Positions 24,801 to 32,487 of a DNA stretch of 32,487 bases are shown one piece after another. This stretch comes from Salinivirgaceae bacterium (GTDB lineage Bacteria > Bacteroidota > Bacteroidia > Bacteroidales > SZUA-534). Every line of letters starts with the position of its first letter. Position 1 is the first letter of the stretch. The notes below the pieces were generated by a model. The model saw only the letters and a program-made list of their open reading frames with translations, made no database searches and was not told the origin of the DNA. The stretch is from the NCBI GenBank assembly GCA_017650325.1, contig JAGCFC010000068.1, positions 1 to 32,487 on the forward strand, given 5' to 3'. The translations under genes were made by a program, and so were the position numbers.

Positions 24801-27800
24801 ACACCATTAAGAGATTGCAACCCGACAACTGCAACATTTACAAACAGTTCGACCGACATGTCGGACAAAACGCAGTTTACATGGTATTTGGGTGACGGCA
24901 CAACAGAGAAAGGCAATGGAAATTTCACCCACCTTTATTCTCACACAAAAGATGAGATTCAATCGTACATCACAAGTCTGGCAGGTGAGAGCGAATATGG
25001 TTGCCGCGATTCAGTATCGAAAGCGACAGTGATGGTGATGCCATATCTGAACCCGAAGTTCACACTTGACTACGATGCAGCAGGCTGCTCTCCTTTGTTT
25101 GTGAAAATCAAGAAGAACACACCAGGACACGCATATAAAAGCGGACTTAAATGGAGCATTACCGATGGGACTGGTACATACACCACTCTGCAAGCCGCTG
25201 TACAAAGTGGTGATTTGGATAATGAAGCCGTTTTGAAATTTGAAAACAAAACAGGAAGCAAGAAAACCATCACCATAAGGCTTACCCACGAATACGAGGA
25301 CGTTATTACAGGAAATACATGCTCCGAATATAGTGAGCAAGAAATTGATATCATGCCTGAAATTACCGCAGAAATATTCCGCGACCCGGAAACCTATTGC
25401 GATAGTTCAGTAGTTACATTCAAAAACAAATCTGTCTTTACCAACAACGCCACCTCTCCAACCGATTATCTATGGGCATTCGGTGACGGAACAACAATAC
25501 GCACCAACAACACAAACGATGTTACCAACAGATATCGCAACAACTCTGGCGAGGATGGCACCAATACGACACAATTCACAGCAATGCTGATTGCATCGGC
25601 CAATGGTTGTGCCGATACGGCCTACTCAACCGTGGGCGTATACCCGAAAGTGAGAGCGGCTTTTGGATTTCAAAAAGCAACTGAATGTTCGCCGATGAAT
25701 GTCGCAATGATTAACAATTCTCTGAATGCCAACAAATATACGTGGTCATTTGGTGATGGTTCGGCAGCAGAGACAAAAACTGACAAAGCCAATTTCAACC
25801 ATCAATACAGCAACATCAGCACCGATGGCAACAGCAAATCGACATACACTATCACTTTGAAGGCCATCAACTCAAATAATGAGTCATGCTTCGATGTCGC
25901 TACAAAAACCATCGACATTTACCCCAAGGTAATTGCCGCATTTGAGACTACAAACGCCGAAGGTTGCTCACCGCTGACAACCACGTTCACAAACAAATCG
26001 AAAGGTTACGGCCTAACTTACAAATGGGAGTACGATCACGACAATCTTCAGTCGGCTGTTACAGATGCCACACACACTCACACGTTCGACAACGTTGACG
26101 CCTCGTCACACACCTACAATGTCAAACTCACAGTAACAGACATAAACAACTGTAAATCGGATGTTTCGAAACCTGTAACTGCATACCCGCATGTGGTAGC
26201 CGACTTTACTTACGTAAAAGACGAGGTCTGCACCCCATACCCCGTAACATTCAGTTATCCAATGGCAAACGGCACACAGTTTGCTTGGGACTTTGGCGAC
26301 GGCACTGCCACAGAGACTAAAACTGATAAGCAGTCGTTCTCTCACCAGTTCAACAACGAAGAACTTAATACTGTAAAAACTTACAACATAAAGCTTGTTT
26401 CGACTTACTATAACTCAAGCACAGGCATTACCTGTACCGACCAAAAAATAAAACCGATTGAAGTTTATCCTCAACTTAAACCGGCTTTCGATCAAGATGT
26501 TACCGAAGGCTGTAACCCGTTGACAGTGCAGTTCACCAACCAAACAACCGGTTTGGCCAACTACCTGTGGGATTTCGGCGACAGCCAATCGTCGGCCGAG
26601 ACAAGCCCGAAACATGTGTTCAAGCACTTCAAACTGACCGACCAGACATACAACGTGAAGCTTACAACAACACAGACAGCAACAGGTTGCGTTAAGGAAG
26701 TGAGCCAGCCGATAGTAACATATTCGTATGTTCAAGCAAAATTCGGTATCAACGAAACTACCGAAGGCGCCAATGGTGCGGCGGCAACGGTATTGGGCGG
26801 TTGTACACCGTTTGATGTAACAATAACCGACTCGTCGAAACTGACAAACGCAGGCACATGGTATTGGGACTTTGGCGATGGCGAGACATCAGATGCACGT
26901 CAACCGAAGAGCCGCATCTACACCAACGATGACAACGACTATCCGCTTGAAAACAAGCCATACACAATATACCTGAAGGTTACCAACGACCATGGTTGCT
27001 ATCACGACACGACACAGACAATAGCTGTTTACCCTCGCTCTGTACCCGATTTCGATGGCAACTTCACAGGTTGCGAGCCTTTGACGGTTGAGTTTGTCGA
27101 CAAATCGATTGTTGACTCTAAATCGCAGTACTTATGGACATTCAGCGATGGTTCTACAATTGTTGACAAACCGCCATTCAGCAAAGTGTTCCATAACTAC
27201 GACTACGAGAACAACAAGAAATTCACCGTAAATCTCAAAACTACAACCGAATACAATTGTACCGATGAGATTACCAAGGAGATTGAAGTATATGCCAAGC
27301 CTCTGGCACGGTTCATCCCGCTTATCGACCGCGCATGCCCGCCGTTTGATGCAGAATTCATGAACACATCAATCGGTACCGACCTGACGTACAATTGGAA
27401 TTTCGACAATGGGAAAACCACAAGCACAACAAGCAAGGAAAATCAGAAGGTGGAATACACCAACGACACCGACGATCCTATCACGTTCAATGTTGAACTT
27501 ATGGTTGAATCAGGCTTAGGTTGCCGCGACACCATGGTGAACCCAATGATCACATTCCCGAATGTGATTGTCGATTTCAGTTTTGACACCGCAGGCTGCA
27601 GTCCGCACACTATTAAGATTGACAACCTGTCGACAAAAACAGCCACCAACCACTTGTTCGACTTTGGCGAGGGAAGCACATCTGTGGCCGACGAACCGAC
27701 ATTCACCTACTACAACACCACCGACAACGACCAAGTGCTGACAATAACCTACATAGGCTCATCGAAATATCAGTGCACCGACACGATTAAAAAGAACGTC

Positions 27801-28886
27801 ACTGTTTATATCAACCCGAATGTCGATTTTGTTGCTCACACCCCGTCGCAGCGCTACCCCGACGACACGGTTTACTTCGAGAACTATACGCAGGACGGTC
27901 CGTGGACGTACCAATGGGATTTTGGCGATGGCAAGTCGCTGAGAACCGACGAGAAATACTTTATGTATAAATACGGCAAGTGGGGCGCCAATAAAGACAA
28001 CAACATTTTCCACGTCACTCTGCATGTCGAGACCGAACACTGCGAGAACACAATGACACACGATGTTATAATCCTGCCGCCGTATCCGAGAATCGAGATT
28101 CTGAACCAGAAACCGGCAGGATGCGTTCCTCTCACCGTTCAGTTCAGAATAAATCAGGAATACTGCAACACCTTTGAATGGAACTTCGAAGACGGCTCAA
28201 CATCGAAAGAGCCCGAGCCCGTGCACGAATTTACTGAGCCGGGTATATACAACGTGAAACTGACGGCCCAAGGCGATGGCGGTGAGCACTACGACTACGA
28301 AATAATAACTGTGTATGAGCTGCCCGAACCCGACTTCACCACATCACCACAATATGTGATGCTGCCCGACCAGCCAGTGCAGTTCTTCAACTCGACACGC
28401 AACGGCAACACTTACATTTGGGACTTTGGCGATGGCGAATATTCGACAGAACTCAACCCATATCACCAGTACACGAAAGAGGGCTTCTATGATGTGAAAC
28501 TCATCGCTTTCAGTTCGCAGATGTGCACCGATTCGATAATCAAATATCAAGATGTTGAGGTAAGCGGGGCAGGCTACATAAAATACCCGAACGCCTTCCT
28601 CCCGTCAGACGAGAGTCCACTCGACGGCACCTACCCCGTGCCCGACGATGTGAACAACGTATTCCATCCGGTATGGCACGGAGTGAAAGAATACGATTTG
28701 TGGATTTTCAACCGCTGGGGCGAGCAGCTCTTCCACTCCACCGATGTTAACGTTGGTTGGAACGGCAAGTATGCCAACAACGGAACTGAGCTTGGGCAGG
28801 ATGTCTACTTCTGGAAAGCGAAAGGAAAATTCGAAAATAATGTACCATTTAAAATAGCCGGTGACGTAACTCTAATCCGCAAGTAA
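21849..28886 (+). CDS. Giant PKD-repeat adhesin with T9SS type B (gliding-associated) C-terminus
   Basis: A 2345-residue exported protein. The signal peptide (about 1-24, ending VSNAQ) is followed by an IgGFc-binding-protein-like N-terminal region (about 25-560), recognisable by DKEFWFCVP, AFGREFIVPSQ, the GCYDVIGDQLVPTKFAGTEY region and INGGAGSGCRYGYFSDF. From about 637 to 2235 there are roughly 16 PKD or PKD-like domains, many with the core WDFGDG or a variant such as WYLGDG, WAFGDG, WSFGDG, WTFSDG or WNFEDG, and with a Cys-X-Pro-type turn before most units. The end (YPNAFLPSDES..DLWIFNRWGEQLFHS..GWNGKY..GQDVYFWKAKGKF) is the gliding-motility-associated type B sorting domain. This is the SprB-like layout, so adhesion or surface movement is plausible but unproven. 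The following SprF-like gene starts 4 nt after the stop. Confidence 0.9.
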   Translation: MKKAAKRFIISIIFLISAFVSNAQTDKEFWFCVPQITSQHEKDVPKLVITAFEETAVVNIDMPLQNSFQPIQVTVPQGESKILLFSTKNQATTIYSHKSKTPPADAIYMGDYIKDNNQDDNIIENGLLGESCVVTNKGIHISSNNMITAYLERGIINNDDIWALKGKNAFGREFIVPSQRDFKNHNFGGLNAWNSIDIVAIEDVTVKVTLKDKGNELVNNWPYEDNNEGTFKMKRGQTLSLQAKSQNATGHLSGTIITANGNIAVQWKDDSVDKQQPALSGEDGCYDVIGDQLVPTKFAGTEYVVMRGQLGHGNKKSEYVYIMAVKDGTTTVDFATDKNDNISSITLSQKGELKHIRLNDAQVGVSGGKNYDALHIKSNQPVIVMHMAGFGCEVGGAILPTINGCTGSTDVSVCRSTNEDFYLNIMCKKRHIADFTINVNGTDYAIPQEWFKEIPGTGKEEIDDDGNPFYNNWWYLNRDHVKFSTTNSGNGVSIPAVNTGSVVKVSNTSGLFHLAIINGGAGSGCRYGYFSDFSNNTGKAVVAGDDFQSQYDRFCVGDVITLTGTGGSKYLWTYEKKAGVEVDGDTFLSEDEKTKREPKVRPIEGFNHYKVQIWRRCYYGQDIDTIVDVYALGYPKITADFIQDQSSQCSPSQVVLTNQTDEKGKLVNYVWKIDDGTNTIVKKGHDYGNDTILNDGTNIIVQKGDKSDNAILLINNSYEVINYNLTLESSIEYNCPYTAKNSVSVCPTVEATLKFCESTYTNNPVSTDPNNSNFFDSQPVDRCQPLEVCFGAFLKGPYTHLYIDYGDGEQFDIGENNPHPSGYWYSFKHTYYNRSLKDTIYTAKVRVVTEKNNNGELIYCENSDELEVKVNGYVKAQYVIDNSASCSPLTTVFKNNSIGQNYDGTSMTYRWEYGTPTAASLAAADLTAQQFTLTYENKGTTPIKYQNIGLKAVIRKSEVGKDCEDYQLRDSLTIYPEFKVDYAVTPLRDCNPTTATFTNSSTDMSDKTQFTWYLGDGTTEKGNGNFTHLYSHTKDEIQSYITSLAGESEYGCRDSVSKATVMVMPYLNPKFTLDYDAAGCSPLFVKIKKNTPGHAYKSGLKWSITDGTGTYTTLQAAVQSGDLDNEAVLKFENKTGSKKTITIRLTHEYEDVITGNTCSEYSEQEIDIMPEITAEIFRDPETYCDSSVVTFKNKSVFTNNATSPTDYLWAFGDGTTIRTNNTNDVTNRYRNNSGEDGTNTTQFTAMLIASANGCADTAYSTVGVYPKVRAAFGFQKATECSPMNVAMINNSLNANKYTWSFGDGSAAETKTDKANFNHQYSNISTDGNSKSTYTITLKAINSNNESCFDVATKTIDIYPKVIAAFETTNAEGCSPLTTTFTNKSKGYGLTYKWEYDHDNLQSAVTDATHTHTFDNVDASSHTYNVKLTVTDINNCKSDVSKPVTAYPHVVADFTYVKDEVCTPYPVTFSYPMANGTQFAWDFGDGTATETKTDKQSFSHQFNNEELNTVKTYNIKLVSTYYNSSTGITCTDQKIKPIEVYPQLKPAFDQDVTEGCNPLTVQFTNQTTGLANYLWDFGDSQSSAETSPKHVFKHFKLTDQTYNVKLTTTQTATGCVKEVSQPIVTYSYVQAKFGINETTEGANGAAATVLGGCTPFDVTITDSSKLTNAGTWYWDFGDGETSDARQPKSRIYTNDDNDYPLENKPYTIYLKVTNDHGCYHDTTQTIAVYPRSVPDFDGNFTGCEPLTVEFVDKSIVDSKSQYLWTFSDGSTIVDKPPFSKVFHNYDYENNKKFTVNLKTTTEYNCTDEITKEIEVYAKPLARFIPLIDRACPPFDAEFMNTSIGTDLTYNWNFDNGKTTSTTSKENQKVEYTNDTDDPITFNVELMVESGLGCRDTMVNPMITFPNVIVDFSFDTAGCSPHTIKIDNLSTKTATNHLFDFGEGSTSVADEPTFTYYNTTDNDQVLTITYIGSSKYQCTDTIKKNVTVYINPNVDFVAHTPSQRYPDDTVYFENYTQDGPWTYQWDFGDGKSLRTDEKYFMYKYGKWGANKDNNIFHVTLHVETEHCENTMTHDVIILPPYPRIEILNQKPAGCVPLTVQFRINQEYCNTFEWNFEDGSTSKEPEPVHEFTEPGIYNVKLTAQGDGGEHYDYEIITVYELPEPDFTTSPQYVMLPDQPVQFFNSTRNGNTYIWDFGDGEYSTELNPYHQYTKEGFYDVKLIAFSSQMCTDSIIKYQDVEVSGAGYIKYPNAFLPSDESPLDGTYPVPDDVNNVFHPVWHGVKEYDLWIFNRWGEQLFHSTDVNVGWNGKYANNGTELGQDVYFWKAKGKFENNVPFKIAGDVTLIRK

Positions 28887-28890
28887 GAAG

Positions 28891-29871
28891 ATGAGAAGAT
28901 TTGGATATATAATATTGATAGCGTTCACGATTGCCGGATTAAGAAGTCAGGCACAAGACCCGCAATTCACGCAATTCTACTCAAACCCACTATATCAGGC
29001 ACCATCATTCGCTGGCGGCATATCAGGCTACCGCGTGAGTGCCGTATATCGCGACCAATGGCCAAAAATGCCAGGACTGCTGACAACCATTAATGTGGCG
29101 GCCGATGCCAACATGGACAAAATAAATAGCGGTGTGGGTATCATTGCCCTGCGCGATGTTGCAGGCTCTGCAAACTACAGCAACACTTACGTGGGACTGC
29201 TATACTCGTACAACGTACGTATCAACCGCCGCACATATCTGCGCCCCGGACTCGGATTCTACTATAGTCAGCGCACACTCGACCGCGAAAAGCTAGTGTT
29301 TGCCAGCCAGTTATATTCCGATTCCGACATTCAGCCGATTCTTCCCGAAGAAATTTTCAAACGATATGCCTTCGACGGTAGTGCATCGTTGCTGCTATCG
29401 CTGCGCAACAGTTGGATCGGAGTTTGCGCCGACCACCTAATGCGTCCAAATGTGTCGATAACAGATTTAGAGTACAAATATCCAGTGAAATTCACCGTGT
29501 TTGGCGGTTTGAAACTATTCAAACTTGAACGTCTGATAAGCACCAAACGCCAAACCGTAACCATTGCCGGAAGCTATCGCCACCAAGGTAAAACCGACCA
29601 GCTCGATTTAGGCCTTTATTGGAGTTACGCCCCAATAGTTCTTGGCATTTGGTATCGCGACCTTCCACTGATTAAAGACTACAGCCGCCGCGACGCCATT
29701 GCCGTGCTGATTGGCTATAACTATCAAGACGTGAACATTGGCTATAGTTACGATTTCACGGTATCACGATTGGTAACATCAACCGGCGGTGCCCACGAGA
29801 TTTCGCTCTCGTACAAGTTTGAGATTGAGCGCAAACACAAGTTCAAAGCCATTCCGTGTCCTGAATTCTAA
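28891..29871 (+). CDS. PorP/SprF-family T9SS membrane protein
   Basis: A 326-residue outer-membrane protein with a signal peptide (MRRFGYIILIAFTIAGLRSQAQ). It begins DPQFTQFYSNPLYQAPSFAGG, read in two halves, the hallmark N-terminus of the PorP/SprF family. Later stretches are barrel-like: GVGIIALRDVAGSANYSNTY in part, RPGLGFYYS and LGIWYRDLPL. In Flavobacterium, SprF is needed specifically for secretion of SprB. The 4-nt spacing to the type B adhesin gene makes it that protein's dedicated partner, by inference. It ends at a bidirectional terminator. Confidence 0.92.
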   Translation: MRRFGYIILIAFTIAGLRSQAQDPQFTQFYSNPLYQAPSFAGGISGYRVSAVYRDQWPKMPGLLTTINVAADANMDKINSGVGIIALRDVAGSANYSNTYVGLLYSYNVRINRRTYLRPGLGFYYSQRTLDREKLVFASQLYSDSDIQPILPEEIFKRYAFDGSASLLLSLRNSWIGVCADHLMRPNVSITDLEYKYPVKFTVFGGLKLFKLERLISTKRQTVTIAGSYRHQGKTDQLDLGLYWSYAPIVLGIWYRDLPLIKDYSRRDAIAVLIGYNYQDVNIGYSYDFTVSRLVTSTGGAHEISLSYKFEIERKHKFKAIPCPEF

Positions 29872-30073
29872 TATTCACACAAGCAAAGTTTATTGTTTGT
29901 GGTGTTACTTGTATTCCCCGAAAAAGCGGAACAGCTGTTGGTTTGTTCGTATCCTATTATTACGGGTACTCTAGAAAAAACAAGTATTACAATATCAAAT
30001 TGCCTACCACTGACAAAATCAGTACTACATTTATAATCTCTTATACCAATTACGATTCTTATGGCACAAAATG

Positions 30074-30107
30074 AAAAGAGGAAAGCAAATATATGCTTTC
30101 CTCTTTT
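30074..30107. terminator. Bidirectional terminator between convergent operons
   Basis: A perfect 14-bp stem, AAAAGAGGAAAGCA (30074-30087) with TGCTTTCCTCTTTT (30094-30107), has the loop AATATA. TTTT at the end of the stem on either strand allows it to serve both the adhesin/SprF operon and the leftward trio. The stretch 29872-30073 before it holds no supported gene. Confidence 0.85.
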
Positions 30108-30126
30108 GCAAATATTTTTGATTGCT

Positions 30127-31083
30127 CTACTTCTTCGACTTCTCAACAAGAATTTTAATGTTCTTGCGCTGATCGAAAAGTAACGCTAAAATTGTTGTAA
30201 TAAGAAGAATTACAATAAGATTCTGCTTGAAATTATTAAACAAGTTATTTACAGATTCCATTGGTGTACTGAAATCTTGTTTGATTTTAAATGGTTCGGG
30301 ATAGAAATCTCGTTCAACTTCTTGTTTTTGCGACAGCAAACGAATTATATCATTATGATACAAATGTTTGTCTTTCTCGCTTACCATCATCAGCGCTCCG
30401 TTCTTGTCCATCTTGTATCTTTCCGATGCATTAAAATATTCAGTTTCCTTCAAACTGTCGAGCACGGCTATCTCCTTATCGATTCTAGCAATCATGGCAA
30501 GGTTTTCTTCCTGACGGATTTTGTTGCAATTAATCACCCAACTATCACTTTCAAGGTATTCGAATAATTCTTTCTTGATTTCATCTAATGTAATTCGATT
30601 ATCGGCATTGTATATTTGAGCCTGCACGCAAAACACATCACTCAATCGACAGTTGACAATGGATGTATCACGAGAAAATTTCCCGTTATATACCTCAAAA
30701 TCATCACCATAACCATCTCTATTATAATCTAGCACAAATGTGCCGTTTATGCTTTTAATGCCACCCACCAGAGTATCAGGCAGTTGAATCTTGTAATTCC
30801 AATTATTGACAAGATTTACCGCTTCTGTTGCATTAATGGCCTTTGACTGAATAACCATCTCGCAGTAATAATACTTACTTGCGAATTTGCTCTGTAATAT
30901 TGTCAATACACCTACAAGCACTATGGCCGCAAAATAGAAGTAAAAATTGCGAATCAAAAAATATGTGATACCCAACAGTACTGATTTGCACACTCTTCCA
31001 AGCCATGAGAAAAACCGGCTCATAAGGTCTATCAAATCTATTTCACGCTCATCGCAATCAATAGGTTGTTTTTGATCTTCCAT
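30127..31083 (-). CDS. Wzz-like membrane protein with two terminal helices
   Basis: A 318-residue inner-membrane protein with a cytosolic N-terminus (1-38, acidic) and helix 1 at about 41-63 (YFLIRNFYFYFAAIVLVGVL). A large extracytoplasmic part, partly coiled coil (about 200-270, EENLAMIARIDKEIAVLDSL), is followed by helix 2 at about 290-306 and a basic tail. This is the topology of chain-length determinants of the Wzz/polysaccharide co-polymerase type. No tyrosine-kinase domain is present, and the proline-rich segment usual before helix 2 is weak. No polysaccharide genes lie nearby, so the role is open. It starts 7 nt after the transglutaminase-like gene and is clearly in its operon. Confidence 0.75.
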   Translation of the reverse strand: MEDQKQPIDCDEREIDLIDLMSRFFSWLGRVCKSVLLGITYFLIRNFYFYFAAIVLVGVLTILQSKFASKYYYCEMVIQSKAINATEAVNLVNNWNYKIQLPDTLVGGIKSINGTFVLDYNRDGYGDDFEVYNGKFSRDTSIVNCRLSDVFCVQAQIYNADNRITLDEIKKELFEYLESDSWVINCNKIRQEENLAMIARIDKEIAVLDSLKETEYFNASERYKMDKNGALMMVSEKDKHLYHNDIIRLLSQKQEVERDFYPEPFKIKQDFSTPMESVNNLFNNFKQNLIVILLITTILALLFDQRKNIKILVEKSKK

Positions 31084-31090
31084 CTTAAAA

Positions 31091-31939
31091 TTATTTAATT
31101 GTTAATGAATCAATTATTCGCTCACAATCTGCCATGCGCGGATCTTTCAAACGTCTGAAACATTGAGCGAGCGAATATAGCAAATATCTAACCGTATTCA
31201 AGTTGCCGCAAGGTTTATAATATTTTTCATCGTCGTCGGTGTTGGTGCTGCGCAGATAATCGGTTATCTCGCTGCTGCCATATGCGGTTCCGCGGGTACG
31301 TACATCGATGTAAAACAGCACGTTATTGTCAAAACCCGAGTTGAGTTCATCAACATAGCACAAGGTGAGCGCCGACGGCAGTTCGACACAATACACCGGC
31401 AGTTGCAGATGCTGTGCCACAATAGCATACAAAACGGCAAGGATGTTGGTGTGCGCCCGCCCCGTGTTGAGCAAAGTGCTCAAGAAGTGCGATTGCGTTG
31501 AAAAATCATCGTTATATGTATACTTATTTTGATTGAAAAGGAAATGATTAATGATGCGAACCTTTTCAAGCGCAGTCAGCGAACTGTTGAACTCTGTCCA
31601 AATGGGTTTGCAAATGCTGTCGATTTTGGCCTTGATGGTATCGATGGTGACATTGGGGAACAACAGCCGATTATAGACCGCCACTCCGGCAAGCAGATTG
31701 TCGGCGCCGGTCCTACTCCATTTGGCCAAATTGCTGGCAATACCGTCGATGCGGATGTCGTGAATCAGATGCTCAAGCATTTTGACGGTGGCGTTGTCGG
31801 TGCTTGTCTGCCATACCTTCTCAAGATTGGGAATGATGTCGGCACCGCCATTGCGCAAGCGTTGCTGCACAGCCGCAGCAACCGACGGATCAGGGTCGTC
31901 GAGCAACATTATCAGCGAATCGAACTCCGATTGGTTCAT
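31091..31939 (-). CDS. SirB1/transglutaminase-like protein
   Basis: A 282-residue cytosolic protein. A helical, HEAT-like N-terminus (DPDPSVAAAVQQRLRNGG) precedes a region matching the SirB1-type transglutaminase-like fold: the ALEKVRIINHFLFNQNKYTYN region, then LNTGRAHTNILAVLYAIVAQ and LPVYCVELP. The position where classical transglutaminases carry the catalytic cysteine reads GRAHTN, so enzymatic activity is doubtful. ATG at 31939 is chosen. The stop of the phosphorylase gene is 2 nt away (TGATTATG), suggesting translational coupling. Function unknown. Confidence 0.78.
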   Translation of the reverse strand: MNQSEFDSLIMLLDDPDPSVAAAVQQRLRNGGADIIPNLEKVWQTSTDNATVKMLEHLIHDIRIDGIASNLAKWSRTGADNLLAGVAVYNRLLFPNVTIDTIKAKIDSICKPIWTEFNSSLTALEKVRIINHFLFNQNKYTYNDDFSTQSHFLSTLLNTGRAHTNILAVLYAIVAQHLQLPVYCVELPSALTLCYVDELNSGFDNNVLFYIDVRTRGTAYGSSEITDYLRSTNTDDDEKYYKPCGNLNTVRYLLYSLAQCFRRLKDPRMADCERIIDSLTIK

Positions 31940-31941
31940 AA

Positions 31942-32487
31942 TCAAGCGGTTAATCGTTGAAGAACGGTTTCAATCAAATCTTTCATCGAGCCTTTGTAAC
32001 TGCTCGTCGCGCTCTTGTTCAGACGGTTGGCGATTATGCTGCAGACCGTGATGGCGTTGTGTCCCATCATCGCCGCAAGGCCGTAGATTGCAGAGCATTC
32101 CATCTCGTAGTTGGTGATTTTCTTTCCGTTGTACTCAAAAGCCGTGATTTTATCGTTGATTTCGGCATCCTGAATAGGCAAGCGCAGAACGCGGCCCTGC
32201 GGACCATAAAATCCTGGTGCGGAAATGGTTACACCCTTGCGCATATCGAATCCAACCTTGTTAAGCAACTCAGGCGATGAATTTACAAAGTAAGGCGATG
32301 CTAGCAGCGGATTCCAATTCATATATTTTTTGAAGGCCGCTTCCATCTCAAGATTGCTGACACAATTGCGGTCGCGGTAGAAGTTAATCATACCATCGAA
32401 GCCGATGGCCATTTCAGAAATGACCGGCTGCCCCACTTCAATATCGGCCTGCAGAGCACCCGAAGTGCCGATACGAATCAAGTTAAG
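31942..32487 (-). CDS. Nucleoside phosphorylase (uridine phosphorylase-like), 5' end outside window
   Basis: The C-terminal 180 or so residues of a PNP/UDP-family phosphorylase, which cleaves nucleosides with phosphate to the free base and ribose 1-phosphate. The visible frame starts LNLIRIGTSGALQ, whose RIGTSG is the phosphate-binding strand. NYEMECSAIYGLAAMMGH is the Met-Glu ribose-binding motif typical of uridine phosphorylases. The base specificity is not fixed by what is visible. The gene runs off the right edge, so its start and the operon promoter lie outside. It heads the phosphorylase, SirB1-like, Wzz-like trio as seen here. Confidence 0.9.
   Translation of the reverse strand, partial: LNLIRIGTSGALQADIEVGQPVISEMAIGFDGMINFYRDRNCVSNLEMEAAFKKYMNWNPLLASPYFVNSSPELLNKVGFDMRKGVTISAPGFYGPQGRVLRLPIQDAEINDKITAFEYNGKKITNYEMECSAIYGLAAMMGHNAITVCSIIANRLNKSATSSYKGSMKDLIETVLQRLTA

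Noticed and set aside
29868..30149. 93-codon minus-strand frame between the SprF-like and Wzz-like genes
   Set aside because: It spans the bidirectional terminator and overlaps the end of the Wzz-like gene in another frame.

Overview
The window looks like a chromosome segment of an uncultured or gut-type Bacteroidales (Bacteroidota). Three things point there. The few recognisable promoters carry the Bacteroidota -7 box TAnnTTTG, one with an exact TTTG-N19-TAnnTTTG layout. Several large exported proteins end in type IX secretion (T9SS) sorting domains, types A and B. A PorP/SprF-family outer-membrane protein sits beside the type B cargo. No tRNA, rRNA, CRISPR array, transposase or phage gene was seen.

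Layout, left to right. (1) 1-1402: the 3' end of an Rnf ion-pumping complex operon (rnfG partial, rnfE, rnfA), closed by a strong terminator. (2) 1504-2990: a lone AAA-type ATPase with a C-terminal nuclease-like DUF234 region, bracketed by two nearly identical terminators. (3) 3018-6262: a BspA-like leucine-rich-repeat surface protein with a type A sorting domain, with three 28-bp palindromic repeats in its leader, inside its coding sequence and just downstream. (4) 6428-9507: a membrane sensor (extracellular domain, HAMP, GAF, coiled coil, PAS, no output domain) followed by a HAD hydrolase. (5) 13728-9607, minus strand: four consecutive exported proteins, starting with a predicted beta-barrel and including a DUF6175 protein; their joint role is unknown. 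(6) 13962-14181: a probable structured non-coding RNA of about 183 nt with an exact Bacteroidota promoter, a perfect 16-bp long-range helix, an interleaved 13-bp helix and its own terminator. (7) 14444-20824: a 2126-residue modular surface protein with a type A sorting domain. (8) truA. (9) 21849-29871: a 2345-residue PKD-repeat adhesin with a type B (gliding-associated) C-terminus, followed after 4 nt by its PorP/SprF-like partner. (10) 32487-30127, minus strand: a tightly packed trio of nucleoside phosphorylase (partial), SirB1/transglutaminase-like protein and Wzz-like two-helix membrane protein.

More than half of the window encodes cell-surface or exported material. The adhesins depend on a T9SS whose core genes lie elsewhere, and the SprF-like protein probably helps the PKD adhesin across or onto the outer membrane. 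The least explained element is the RNA locus at 13962-14181. The 28-bp palindrome that appears to have entered the BspA-like reading frame in frame is the second point of interest. All family assignments are from reading the sequence by eye; no database search was run.
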